Origin: Sarcina ventriculi
GTDB taxonomy: Bacteria > Bacillota > Clostridia > Clostridiales > Clostridiaceae
Length of the DNA stretch: 64,000 nt
Direction: 5' to 3'
Assembly: GCF_900456775.1 (NCBI RefSeq)
Contig: NZ_UAUL01000007.1
Location: forward strand, 310,001 to 374,000
In this document: positions 49,885-57,896 of the stretch, one piece after another
Layout of the letters: each line of letters opens with the position of its first letter
Numbering within the stretch: position 1 is the first letter of the stretch
Notes under the pieces: model-generated
The model's input: the letters and a program-made list of their open reading frames with translations, nothing else
Told to the model about the DNA's origin: nothing
Databases searched by the model: none
Made by a program: the position numbers and the translations under genes

Positions 49885-50671
49885 ATATTTTATAATCCTC
49901 CTCCTTAAAAACATTGAAAATAACCTTCTCTATATCTTCATTATCATCCAAAAACTCACATACTGTATCAACAGCAATTTTAGCTGCTTTATCATTTGGA
50001 AAGTGAAACTCCCCAGTAGATATACAGCAAAAAGCTATTGATTTTATTCTGCTTTGTTTAGCTAAACCCAAACATGATTCATAACAAGATTTAAGTTCTA
50101 GACATTTTTCATCCGTTAAAACATCATTAACAATAGGCCCCACAGTATGAATTACATATTTACAAGGTAAATTATAAGCTTTCGTAATCTTTGCATTTCC
50201 TGTTTGCTCTAAACTTCCTTGCTTTTTCATAATATCTTCACATTCGTTTCTTAACTGAATTCCCGAAAAAGTATGTATTGCATTATCTATACATCTATGG
50301 CATGGCACAAAACATCCAAGCATTTGACTATTAGCAGCGTTTACTATGGCATCTACTTTAAGTGTTGTAATATCACCTTTCCAAAGGATTATTTTATTTT
50401 TATGTTTATTTTTTGTTCTATTAAATAAAATATCTATAGTTTCTAAATCATCAACATCCACTATTCCCTTTTCCACAGATATTTCTTTTAAAAATTCATC
50501 TTGAATCTTCAAAAAATCCTCATCAATTTTTTTAGGCTCTCTAACATTCATTAAAGACCTTAAAAGGTTAAATTTATCTTTATAATTATCAGGAATTTCA
50601 ATATCTTTATACCTTATATCTTCATCTATTAATCTATTTATTAAATAATCTAGCTTTTCATTATTGTTCAT
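49865..50671 (-). CDS. Zinc-type macrodomain ADP-ribosyl hydrolase
   Basis: A 268-residue protein: about 90 N-terminal residues of helical sequence, then a macrodomain (about 95-265). Seen: IILWKGDITTLKVDAIVNAANSQMLGCFVPCHRCIDNAIH, with the Cys-His-Cys zinc motif of the Zn-macrodomains, and IAFCCISTGEFHFPNDKAAKIAVDTV. It would remove ADP-ribose placed by the sirtuin encoded downstream. Start at 50671 with GAGGA upstream. First gene of a two-gene operon. Confidence 0.88.
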   Translation of the reverse strand: MNNNEKLDYLINRLIDEDIRYKDIEIPDNYKDKFNLLRSLMNVREPKKIDEDFLKIQDEFLKEISVEKGIVDVDDLETIDILFNRTKNKHKNKIILWKGDITTLKVDAIVNAANSQMLGCFVPCHRCIDNAIHTFSGIQLRNECEDIMKKQGSLEQTGNAKITKAYNLPCKYVIHTVGPIVNDVLTDEKCLELKSCYESCLGLAKQSRIKSIAFCCISTGEFHFPNDKAAKIAVDTVCEFLDDNEDIEKVIFNVFKEEDYKIYESLLK

Positions 50672-50798
50672 AAATTTTCTTTTCCTCTTTTCTAAAAACA
50701 TTTCTGTCTTTTAAACAAATATCTATATATAAATAAAAAGCAAAAGCCCAAAAATATTTTGAACCTTTGCCTTTATCTAAATTCTTTTCAGCTTAATT

Positions 50799-51209
50799 TT
50801 AAAGATTAAATTCCTTTGGTGCATTACCTGAAAAATCTGCTATAATAGCTTTTGCATCTTCTAAATAAAATATTTCAAATATAGGATTATCAGCAGTTTT
50901 ATAAAGTGATTTAACAAGTGGACTTGATTCTATAACTTTTTTCTTTATATCCATATCATTTGAAAACTTAACTTTTCCATTTAATCTCATCCATTGAAAT
51001 TTAGAGTTTGATACACAAACCTCTACATATGGATTATTTTTTATTTGTTTAAACACATCTTTTTCATTATTTGTACAAAAATATAATTTTCCACCATCTT
51101 CAATCATAAATTGGAAAGGTCTAACTTTTGCCTTGTTATCTAATCCAACAGTTGCAAAATATTGTACTGGATTCTCTTTTAAAAATTCTATTACTTCATT
51201 CATTTTCAT
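50799..51209 (-). CDS. Pyridoxamine 5'-phosphate oxidase-like flavoprotein
   Basis: A 136-residue split-barrel protein of the PNPOx-like/FMN-binding group. Seen: YFATVGLDNKAKVRPFQFMIEDGGKLYFCTNNEKDVFKQIKNNPYVEVC, the standard N-terminal core. Many members bind FMN, F420 or haem and act as reductases. It is divergent from an HxlR regulator, a frequent pairing. No metabolic substrate can be read. Good GGAGGTTA site. Confidence 0.82.
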   Translation of the reverse strand: MKMNEVIEFLKENPVQYFATVGLDNKAKVRPFQFMIEDGGKLYFCTNNEKDVFKQIKNNPYVEVCVSNSKFQWMRLNGKVKFSNDMDIKKKVIESSPLVKSLYKTADNPIFEIFYLEDAKAIIADFSGNAPKEFNL

Positions 51210-51282
51210 AACCTCCGTAACCGTATTGTTTTTTTTATCTTATAATATTATAATAAATGCAATAATATCATTTGTATAGTAA

Positions 51283-51319
51283 GCACTTAAAAGTGCCATA
51301 GTATCTATTAGGATACTAT
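51283..51319. promoter_or_regulatory. Operator region between PNPOx-like and HxlR genes
   Basis: Two inverted repeats, GCACTT-AA-AAGTGC (51283-51296) and ATAGTATC-N6-GATACTAT (51298-51319). The segment AGTGCCATAGT (51292-51302) is the exact reverse complement of ACTATGGCACT at 52517-52527 upstream of the SnoaL-like gene, with further similarity on both sides. Confidence 0.55.
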
Positions 51320-51341
51320 TAAAGCAAGGAGCTGATTTTTA

Positions 51342-51656
51342 ATGAATGATTTACCTGCTTGCCCAGTAGAAGTAACTTTAAAACTTATGGGTAATAAATG
51401 GAAAATATTGATAATAAGAGACTTATTAGATGGTACAAAAAGATTTGGAGAATTAAAAAAATCTGTTGGTAATATAACACAAAAAGTTTTAACATCTAAC
51501 CTTAGAAGCATGGAAGAAAGCGGTCTTTTAATAAGAAAAGTCTATGCACAAGTTCCTCCTAAAGTTGAATATACTTTAACTGAAACTGGTTATAGCTTAA
51601 AACCTATTTTAGATAGTATGGCTAAATGGGGAGATGATTACAAATCTAATATATAA
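51342..51656 (+). CDS. HxlR-family regulator
   Basis: A 104-residue single-domain winged helix regulator: CPVEVTLKLMGNKWKILIIRDLLDGTKRFGELKKSVGNITQKVLTSNLRSMEESGLLIRK is the classic HxlR core. The cysteine in LPACPVE (residue 5) is at the position used for thiol or quinone sensing in YodB/HypR relatives. AAGGAGCTG site. Divergent from the PNPOx-like gene and probably controls it, and perhaps the SnoaL/gpx pair. Confidence 0.9.
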   Translation: MNDLPACPVEVTLKLMGNKWKILIIRDLLDGTKRFGELKKSVGNITQKVLTSNLRSMEESGLLIRKVYAQVPPKVEYTLTETGYSLKPILDSMAKWGDDYKSNI

Positions 51657-51667
51657 TTAATAAGTAT

Positions 51668-51704
51668 AAAAAGACTGTATCGTAATTTTTGATACAGTCT
51701 TTTT
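51668..51704. terminator. Bidirectional terminator, HxlR / gpx
   Basis: AAAAAGACTGTATC and GATACAGTCTTTTT, 14-bp stem between converging genes. Confidence 0.9.
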
Positions 51705-51710
51705 ATAGAA

Positions 51711-52241
51711 TTATAATAATTTCTCAATTTGTTCAGATAATTTTTCCGGTTCATAAGTAGGTGCAAATCTTGCGATTACTTTACCATTTCTATCTACTAA
51801 GAACTTAGTAAAGTTCCATTTTATATCATCACCACTTGTGTTAAATCCTCTTTCTGATAACATCTTATATAATCCCTCTGATGCCTCATCTTCTTTAGCT
51901 TTTGGAGCCTCATTTTTCAAATATTTATAAAGTGGGTGTGCGTTTTCCCCATTAACATCTATCTTTGCAAAAGTTTCAAAAGTCGTATTGTATTTTAATT
52001 GACAAAAATTAGCTATTTCTTCATTGCTTCCTGGCGCTTGTTCAAAAAATTGATTGCAAGGAAAATCCAATATTTCTAAGCCCTTATCTTGATATTTATC
52101 ATAAATTTTTTGAAGTCCTTCATATTGTGGGGTAAATCCACATCCTGTTGCAGTATTTACTATTAAAAGAACCTTTCCTTCATATTTTTTCAATGAAACT
52201 TCATTTCCTTTTATATCTTTAACTTTAAAATCATATAACAT
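51711..52241 (-). CDS. gpx: Glutathione peroxidase family thiol peroxidase
   Basis: A 176-residue peroxidase. The catalytic cysteine is Cys34 in NTATGCGFTPQYEGL, with LDFPCNQFFEQAPG (Gln and resolving-Cys region) and WNFTKFLVDRNGKV (Trp/Asn). The codon is a normal Cys, not a selenocysteine stop. In clostridia such enzymes usually take electrons from thioredoxin. Good GGGAGG site. Convergent with HxlR, divergent from the SnoaL-like gene. Confidence 0.9.
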   Translation of the reverse strand: MLYDFKVKDIKGNEVSLKKYEGKVLLIVNTATGCGFTPQYEGLQKIYDKYQDKGLEILDFPCNQFFEQAPGSNEEIANFCQLKYNTTFETFAKIDVNGENAHPLYKYLKNEAPKAKEDEASEGLYKMLSERGFNTSGDDIKWNFTKFLVDRNGKVIARFAPTYEPEKLSEQIEKLL

Positions 52242-52607
52242 AATTTTTCCTCCCTATAATTTATATTTTCTCTCTTTAGTTATTGTTAGTAAATTAATTT
52301 ATTTTATTAGCTTATCTAAATTTAATTTTTTAAAATCTATTTTTTTTTAAAAAACAAGCTAAATTTAAAATTTAACTTAAATATATTTAACTCTTTTATT
52401 TATTATTTTATTAAATTTAATTTTGTTCTATTTACTTTTATTATATTCTTCATTTTTATATTTGTCAAGGTATCCATTTATAACTTTATAAATAAACCTA
52501 AAGTAACTATAAAGTAACTATGGCACTATAAAGTACCTACTTCACATAAACTTTTATTAATAGTAAGCTATGTTTATACAATAAATTTCAAAAAAAGGAG
52601 AATTGCT
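52242..52607. promoter_or_regulatory. Divergent region gpx / SnoaL-like with repeated motif
   Basis: No gene. AAAGTAACTAT occurs twice in tandem (52500-52510, 52511-52521), and a third, weaker copy AAAGTACCTAC starts at 52530. The middle carries ACTATGGCACT (52517-52527), shared with the HxlR promoter. Further left, AAATTTAATTTTG (52423-52435) has the AATTNAATT core of OhrR operators; in such AT-rich DNA that is weak evidence. The rest is AT-rich. Confidence 0.5.
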
Positions 52608-53018
52608 ATGGAAACAATTGAAATGTTACTTGAAAATTATGCTACTTCAATAAACAATGGTGATTTAGACTTAGCTGATAAATTATTCTTACAAAATGAA
52701 AATACTTCATTTATCCATCCAAGAGGACACGAAGTAAGTTTTGATAATGTAAAAGAAGCCTTCTATGTAAAAACTATGATTAATAGATTTTCAAAAAGAG
52801 ATTTAAGAATACATAATATTAAAATAAATTTACTTACTGATAATACAGCAGTTGTAGAATTTTATTGGGATTTCTATGCTACTTTTAGAGAAGATAATAC
52901 CGATATTATAACTAATGGACGTGAAAGCCAAACTTTAATAAAAGTAAATGATAAGTGGAAAATAGCTCATGTTCATTATTCAAATATGCCTGTTACTGCA
53001 GATAAAGAAGGATTTTAA
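52608..53018 (+). CDS. SnoaL-like (NTF2 fold) protein
   Basis: A 136-residue NTF2-like protein: LLENYATSINNGDLDLADKLFLQNENTSFIHPRG at the N-terminus and TAVVEFYWDFYATF...TLIKVNDKWKIAHVHYSNMP at the end, as in SnoaL/DUF4440-type stress proteins. No catalytic residues can be assigned. AAAAGGAGAA site. Located in the redox block, with HxlR-type motifs upstream; a detoxification or binding role is a guess. Confidence 0.8.
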   Translation: METIEMLLENYATSINNGDLDLADKLFLQNENTSFIHPRGHEVSFDNVKEAFYVKTMINRFSKRDLRIHNIKINLLTDNTAVVEFYWDFYATFREDNTDIITNGRESQTLIKVNDKWKIAHVHYSNMPVTADKEGF

Positions 53019-53042
53019 TATAAAATTACTATAAAAAATTTT

Positions 53043-53075
53043 AAAGTAGAAAATTAAAACTAGTTTTCTACTTTA
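53043..53075 (+). terminator. Terminator of the SnoaL-like gene
   Basis: AAAGTAGAAAA and TTTTCTACTTT stem with a T-rich tail, ahead of the convergent rubrerythrin-like gene. Confidence 0.75.
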
Positions 53076-53087
53076 TTCTATTAATTT

Positions 53088-53468
53088 TTAATCTAAAAAG
53101 CTTCTTGCTATTTTAGCATGTTTAAGTTCATCTTCAATCATACTTTTCGCCTCTGGTATATCGTTTATAAATGGTGCATACATTTTCTCACCTTTTTCTT
53201 CAGCTTCCGCAATTCTTTCAAATATTTTATTTCCGTATTGTTTGTACATCTCTTCCATCATTTTTGCACTTTCATCATTTGGAGTTAAAATTTTATTTGT
53301 ATATTTTTTTAATATGCCAGCATGTCTACCTTCATCTGCTGCCAATTCTAATAATGCTTTTTTCATACTTTCATCAAGGCTTAATTTTGCTAATGCTTGA
53401 TAAACTAATACTCCATCTAATTCACCTTGTTGGTATTGTACTAATAATTCCTTTACTTCTTGTTTCAT
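53088..53468 (-). CDS. Rubrerythrin-like di-iron protein
   Basis: A 126-residue ferritin-like protein without a rubredoxin domain. Metal-ligand pairs: GELDGVLVYQALAKL, DEGRHAGILKKY, AEAEEKGEKMY and EDELKHAKIARSFLD. Rubrerythrins reduce hydrogen peroxide in anaerobes; the truncated form needs an external electron donor. I start at 53468, where AAGGAG lies upstream; the longer frame has none. An OhrR-type site lies in its promoter region. Confidence 0.83.
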   Translation of the reverse strand: MKQEVKELLVQYQQGELDGVLVYQALAKLSLDESMKKALLELAADEGRHAGILKKYTNKILTPNDESAKMMEEMYKQYGNKIFERIAEAEEKGEKMYAPFINDIPEAKSMIEDELKHAKIARSFLD

Positions 53469-53526
53469 AATATAATACTCCTTATTATTTATTTTCAAAT
53501 TATAAAATTCTCAATTAATATTAAAT

Positions 53527-53542
53527 AATCAAATTTAATTTT
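53527..53542 (-). promoter_or_regulatory. OhrR-type operator candidate before the rubrerythrin-like gene
   Basis: AATCAAATTTAATTTT contains the palindromic core AATTTAATT, of the form AATTNAATT known for OhrR. The same element in near-identical form (14 of 16) lies in the ohrR promoter at 54050-54065. Confidence 0.4.
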
Positions 53543-53560
53543 ACAAAATTAATTTTCTTA

Positions 53561-53593
53561 AAAATTAAGTTAAATATTATATTTAACTTAATT
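53561..53593 (-). terminator. Terminator overlapping the ohrR stop codon
   Basis: AATTAAGTTAAAT and ATTTAACTTAATT form a 13-bp AT-only stem ending in a T run on the minus strand, spanning the stop at 53588. Confidence 0.55.
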
Positions 53594-54037
53594 ATTTGGG
53601 CTTATCTCATCTAATACTTTTTCTAATAAATTTTTTAAAATCAAAAGATCTTCCATACTTCCATTAACCTTACAAGAAACTTGTTCTGGAACTTTAACAA
53701 TTTCTTCTTTTAATTCTCTTCCTTTATCTGTTAATTCAACGTTAACTATTCTTTCATCACTTTTATCTCTGTATTTAATTAATAAACCCATAGCTTCTAG
53801 CTTTTTTATTACTGGTGTAATAGTTCCTGAATCTAAGTATAATTTTTTGCAAAGTTCTTTAATAGTTATCTTTTCATCTTCCCATAACACAAGCATTGTT
53901 ATATATTGCGTATAAGTTAAATTATACTCATCTAAAAAAGGTTTATATAATTTTATAACTTCTCTAGATGCTGCATATAGAGGAAAACATACTTGATTAC
54001 TTAATTTCAAACTTTCGAATTTATCCATTTCTATCAC
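53588..54037 (-). CDS. ohrR: MarR/OhrR-type peroxide-sensing regulator
   Basis: A 149-residue MarR regulator. The N-terminal NQVCFPLYAASREVIKLYKPFLDEYNLTYTQYITMLVLWE closely follows OhrR, with the redox-sensing cysteine at Cys17. The winged helix spans residues 60-105 (LYLDSGTITPVIKKLEAMGLLIKYRDKSDERIV). OhrR is inactivated when organic hydroperoxide oxidises that cysteine. No ohr gene is adjacent; here the companion is the rubrerythrin-like gene. Symbol is by similarity. Confidence 0.8.
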   Translation of the reverse strand: MIEMDKFESLKLSNQVCFPLYAASREVIKLYKPFLDEYNLTYTQYITMLVLWEDEKITIKELCKKLYLDSGTITPVIKKLEAMGLLIKYRDKSDERIVNVELTDKGRELKEEIVKVPEQVSCKVNGSMEDLLILKNLLEKVLDEISPNN

Positions 54038-54049
54038 CTTACATTTTAG

Positions 54050-54072
54050 GAAATTTAATTTGATTCAATCAA
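54050..54072 (-). promoter_or_regulatory. Operator candidates upstream of ohrR
   Basis: Overlapping elements: AAATTTAATTTGATT (54051-54065), with the AATTNAATT core, and TTGATT-c-AATCAA (54060-54072), a 13-bp inverted repeat. They lie 13-35 nt upstream of the start and suggest autoregulation. The rest of the gap to luxS (54073-54246) is AT-rich with nothing callable. Confidence 0.45.
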
Positions 54073-54246
54073 CTTATAAATTGATTATATTATTTATATT
54101 TATTCTTGTCAAATGTAATAATAAGTTATCTATAATACTTAAACCCTTGAAATCCCCTTTATTACTTAAAAAAGCCTAATTGATAAATTCAATGTTAACA
54201 AAAATTTTACTATACCAAGCATTACAATACATTATTTAATTTATTC

Positions 54247-54711
54247 TTAATCCACATAAAATTTATTACTTATTCCTTTTGATAGCACATTTCTAGCATG
54301 TTCTTTTGCTAAATCTAAGGAATGTAATGCAGCTGTTCCACATTGTACTTCATTATCCGCTGGAATTTTTTCTTGTTGTAGCACTTTATCTAATGAATAT
54401 TCTAGTGCATCTATAACCTCATCAACTTCTACTTCCCCAAAACTTACTAAATAGAATCCTGTTTTGCATCCCATTGGAGATACATCAATAATATTATCTA
54501 GCTTTTCTCTCATAAATCCTGCTAAAAAATGTTCTAACGTATGAATACCCTTATCTGACAATATTTCTTTATTAGGTTGTGCAAATCTTAAATCGAATTT
54601 AGTGACTATATCTCCTTTAGGCCCAACCTTAACTCCTGCTTTTCTCACATAAGGTGCCTTTACCTTTGTATGATCTAATTCAAAACTTTCTACCTTTATC
54701 ATTTTATCCAT
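54247..54711 (-). CDS. luxS: S-ribosylhomocysteine lyase (AI-2 synthase)
   Basis: A 154-residue LuxS. Metal ligands HTLEH (about residues 54-58) and the cysteine in VQCGTAALHS (about residue 124) are intact, as is SPMGCKTGFYL with the catalytic Cys. It splits S-ribosylhomocysteine into homocysteine and the AI-2 precursor. Last gene of the T-box operon, 9 nt after cysK, so the homocysteine feeds the preceding two enzymes. Known in C. perfringens as ygaG/luxS, linked to toxin gene signalling. Confidence 0.97.
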   Translation of the reverse strand: MDKMIKVESFELDHTKVKAPYVRKAGVKVGPKGDIVTKFDLRFAQPNKEILSDKGIHTLEHFLAGFMREKLDNIIDVSPMGCKTGFYLVSFGEVEVDEVIDALEYSLDKVLQQEKIPADNEVQCGTAALHSLDLAKEHARNVLSKGISNKFYVD

Positions 54712-54720
54712 CTCCTTATT

Positions 54721-55638
54721 TTAAAATAAATCTGTACTAAAATACCTATCTCCTCTATCTGGAAGTATCACTACTATATTTCCATTATCAATTTTCTCTG
54801 CTAGTTTTAATGCTGCAAAAACTGCTGCTCCCGATGATGAACCAACCAAAATGCCCTCTTTTTTAGCCAAAGTCCGTACAGTTTCAAAAGAATCTTTATC
54901 ATTAGTTTTTATAACATCATCAACTAAAGACATTTCCATAGTTTTAGGTATAAAATTATTACCTATTCCTTCAACTTTATAGCACCCTTCTGCTCCACCA
55001 CCAATAATTGAGCCTTCTGGGTCTGCTAATATTCCTTTAACATCTTCAATATTTTCCTTTAAATATTTTAATACTCCTGTATATGTGCCACCGCTACCTG
55101 CACCTGCTACAACATAGTCTACTTGTCCATCTAAATCTTCATAGATTTCTCTACCTGTTGTTTCATAATGTGCTAACGGGTTTGAACTATTTTCAAACTG
55201 CTTTAATGAAATTGAATTTGGAATTTCCTTTAACATTTTTTCTGCTAAATTTATCGCTCCTTCCATACCATCTTTTTTAGGAGTATTTATTATTTCTCCT
55301 CCTAAAGCCATCATTACTTTTTGTTTCTCTATTGAAAACTTTTCTGGAACTATAAATATAACTTTATATCCTTTATTTAATGCCGCTAGAGCAATTCCTA
55401 TTCCTGTATTTCCTGCAGTTGCTTCTATAATCGTGTAACCTTTTTTAAGCCTACCTTCTCTTTCAGCCTTTTCTATCATGTACATTCCAACCCTATCTTT
55501 AGAACTTCCTCCAGGATTGAAGCACTCTAGTTTTGCAAATATATTAACTCCTTTTTTAACATCTAAATTATTTAATTTTAGTAAAGGAGTTTTTCCAACT
55601 AAATCCCTAATATCATTACAGTATTTCATCTTTTCCAC
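54721..55638 (-). CDS. cysK: Cysteine synthase family / cystathionine beta-synthase
   Basis: A 305-residue PLP enzyme (fold type II). The PLP lysine is in GGSSKDRVGMYMIE, with TAGNTGIGIALAAL and VAGAGSGGTYTGVLKYL. In Bacillus the operon homologue MccA condenses O-acetylserine with homocysteine into cystathionine; here the neighbouring luxS and gamma-lyase genes favour the same role over plain cysteine synthesis. Overlaps the upstream gene by 23 nt. Symbol follows the C. perfringens operon name. Confidence 0.9.
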   Translation of the reverse strand: MEKMKYCNDIRDLVGKTPLLKLNNLDVKKGVNIFAKLECFNPGGSSKDRVGMYMIEKAEREGRLKKGYTIIEATAGNTGIGIALAALNKGYKVIFIVPEKFSIEKQKVMMALGGEIINTPKKDGMEGAINLAEKMLKEIPNSISLKQFENSSNPLAHYETTGREIYEDLDGQVDYVVAGAGSGGTYTGVLKYLKENIEDVKGILADPEGSIIGGGAEGCYKVEGIGNNFIPKTMEMSLVDDVIKTNDKDSFETVRTLAKKEGILVGSSSGAAVFAALKLAEKIDNGNIVVILPDRGDRYFSTDLF

Positions 55639-56770
55639 CTGCCAATATTAATGCCTTTTGTATATCTTCTAAAATATCTTCTTTATCCTCTATACCAACA
55701 GATATTCTAATTAAATTATCTGTTATTCCAATACGTTCTCTAAGCTCTTTTGGAAGTGTTGCATGAGTCATTGAAGCAGGATGACATGCTAATGATTCAA
55801 CTCCTCCTAAACTTTCTCCAAATGTTATTAACTCTAATCCTTCTACAAACCTTTTAAAATTCAAATCATCATTTAAAACAAATGATATAACTCCACCAAA
55901 ACCACTTGCTTGACTCTTTTGAATTTCATGTCCTGGATGATTTTTTAATCCTGTGTAATAAACTTTTTTTATATTAGTACTTCTTGAAAGTTTATCAGCT
56001 ATAAACCTTGCATTTTCCTCATGCCTATCCATTCTTACGCTTAGCGTTTTTATTCCTCTTATAAGCAAGAAACTATCAAAAGGTTGAAGTATTCCACCAG
56101 TAGCATTTTGAATAAAGTGTAACTTTTCTCCTAATTCCTCATCTTTAACTATGGCTAATCCTGCAACTAAATCACTATGACCACCTAAATATTTTGTAGC
56201 TGAATGAACTACTATATCAGCACCTAACAATAATGGATTTTGTAAGTATGGACTCATAAATGTATTATCAACTATTGTAAGAATTCCTTTTGATTTAGCT
56301 ATGGAAGAAACTTTTTTTATATCAATAACATCTAATAACGGATTCGTTGGTGTTTCTATAAATACCGCTTTAACATCATCTTTTATTTGTTTATCTAACT
56401 TATCAAAATCATCTACAATCTCATACTTTATATTAAAGTTACTAAATACTTGATTTAATATTCTAAAAGTTCCACCATACAAATTATTAGTAATTAAAAT
56501 TTTATCTCCACTTTTAAATAAACTAAGAACTGCTGATATTGCAGCAAGACCTGATGCAAAAGCAAATCCTCTTGTACCACCTTCTATATCTGCAATTAAC
56601 TTTTCAAGAGCCTCTCTTGTTGGATTTCCTGTTCTTGAATACTCATATCCTGTATTTTCTCCAAATTTACTTTGTTTATATGTTGATGTTTGATATATTG
56701 GTACATTTACTGCACCTGTCTTTTCATCAGTACTTATTCCACCATGTATTAATAAAGAATTTTTTTTCAT
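55616..56770 (-). CDS. metB: Cystathionine gamma-lyase/synthase family PLP enzyme
   Basis: A 384-residue Cys/Met metabolism PLP enzyme. SATKYLGGHSDLVAG holds the PLP lysine (about residue 198), with GCTYEYSRTGNPTREALE-type N-terminus (GYEYSRTGNPTREALE) and ESLGGVESLACHPASMTHA. Such enzymes in ubiG-mccB-mccA operons act as cystathionine gamma-lyase (MccB), making cysteine. The ATG at 56770 follows AAGGTGGGG; the GTG at 56782 overlaps that site. metB is the historical name. Confidence 0.9.
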   Translation of the reverse strand: MKKNSLLIHGGISTDEKTGAVNVPIYQTSTYKQSKFGENTGYEYSRTGNPTREALEKLIADIEGGTRGFAFASGLAAISAVLSLFKSGDKILITNNLYGGTFRILNQVFSNFNIKYEIVDDFDKLDKQIKDDVKAVFIETPTNPLLDVIDIKKVSSIAKSKGILTIVDNTFMSPYLQNPLLLGADIVVHSATKYLGGHSDLVAGLAIVKDEELGEKLHFIQNATGGILQPFDSFLLIRGIKTLSVRMDRHEENARFIADKLSRSTNIKKVYYTGLKNHPGHEIQKSQASGFGGVISFVLNDDLNFKRFVEGLELITFGESLGGVESLACHPASMTHATLPKELRERIGITDNLIRISVGIEDKEDILEDIQKALILAGGKDEIL

Positions 56771-56790
56771 CGTTAACCCCACCTTTTTAA

Positions 56791-57414
56791 CTATTTTGTT
56801 CCAATCGCCATAAATATTTTTGGTTCAATTACATCTCCTCTAGAAGAAACCCCTTTAGCTACTAAACCTGTATCCTTTATAGCTATATCTTTAAACTCAG
56901 CTTCTTCATACCATTTTGTTAAATCATTATGATTAAATCCAAGCCAAACATCATTCATTTCATCTGTTGCCCATGTTCCATCATGCTCTTCTACATCAGT
57001 AATAATTACTCTTCCGCCTTCTTTTAGAATCCTTCTCATCTCCTTGATAGCCTTATCAGGATTTACAACATGATGTAATGCCATATTTATAAATACAACA
57101 TCCACAGAATTATCAAATAAAGGTAAGCTTTCTAAATCACCAGTTATAGGATAAATATTCTTTAAACCTAAATTTTGAGCTGATTTATTAAGTTCCCTCA
57201 ACATATTTTTAGATGCATCTATTGAAAAAACTATGTCTGCGCTCTCAGCCACCTTTAAACTAATAAATCCTGTTCCTGCTCCAAGGTCTGCAACAACCTT
57301 ATTTTTTAAATCTACTGAATTAATCGCTATATCTCGAAGCTCATCTTTAAAATAATCAACTCTAATATTATTCCAATCTTTTGCTATTGAATTAAAATAA
57401 TTTAATGAATTCAT
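56791..57414 (-). CDS. ubiG: SAM-dependent methyltransferase (UbiG/YrrT-like)
   Basis: A 207-residue class I methyltransferase: VVADLGAGTGFISLKVAE (SAM motif I, about residue 40), DLESLPLFDNSVDVVFINMALHHV and EMRRILKEGGRVIITDV. In the C. perfringens operon it is called ycgJ; Bacillus has YrrT in the equivalent place. It probably produces S-adenosylhomocysteine in the methionine-to-cysteine route; the acceptor is unknown. AAGGAGGAG site. First gene after the T-box. Confidence 0.88.
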   Translation of the reverse strand: MNSLNYFNSIAKDWNNIRVDYFKDELRDIAINSVDLKNKVVADLGAGTGFISLKVAESADIVFSIDASKNMLRELNKSAQNLGLKNIYPITGDLESLPLFDNSVDVVFINMALHHVVNPDKAIKEMRRILKEGGRVIITDVEEHDGTWATDEMNDVWLGFNHNDLTKWYEEAEFKDIAIKDTGLVAKGVSSRGDVIEPKIFMAIGTK

Positions 57415-57487
57415 AAAAACTCCTCCTTAAAATAATCTATTTAACTTTCTTTTAGTACAATATTTATAATTCTTTAGAATAATTTGT

Positions 57488-57780
57488 AAAAACAAAACCC
57501 CATCTCTATAAAAACATAGAGACGAGGTTTACCCGCGGTTCCACTCTAATTTAGATACAATAAAATATCTACAACTTAAGAAATTTAGCACTATCATGCC
57601 TAATCATTATAACGGGTGATACCGGATAACTCTACTATTATTTCAAGCTTCTACTCCAAAGGGCACTTCGTATTTCTTCTAAATAAAAAACTCTCATCAA
57701 TGTTTTTCTTTCTGTAATTTTCCAAAATACTACTCTACTTTTTCATCGCATTTTAATAACCTACTAAATTTATATGTTTA
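57488..57780 (-). promoter_or_regulatory. T-box leader of the ubiG-metB-cysK-luxS operon, probably cysteine-specific
   Basis: Minus-strand GAGTGGAACCGCGGG is the conserved T-box antiterminator bulge. It overlaps the terminator AAACCTCGTCTCTAT/ATAGAGATGGGGTTT with T run (57488-57530). Upstream stem I sequence (AATGCGATGAAAAAGTAGAGTAGTA...) has a TGC (Cys) triplet at 57665-57663 in a likely specifier loop (GAAGTGCCC). Uncharged tRNA-Cys would keep transcription on. The Cys specifier is inference from position and operon function; T-box identity is firm. Confidence 0.93.
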
Positions 57781-57854
57781 GTGTGTTTTTGTTGTTGAAT
57801 TTATTATAGTACAACTTTTTTTGAAAATCAATAGTAATTTTATTTAAATTATAT

Positions 57855-57889
57855 AAAAAAGCCGTATCAAAAATTGATACAGCTTTTTA
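57855..57889 (-). terminator. Terminator of gapN
   Basis: AAAAAGC-c-GTATCAA/TTGATAC-a-GCTTTTT, stem with one mismatch and T runs. Confidence 0.85.
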
Positions 57890-57896
57890 CAATTAA

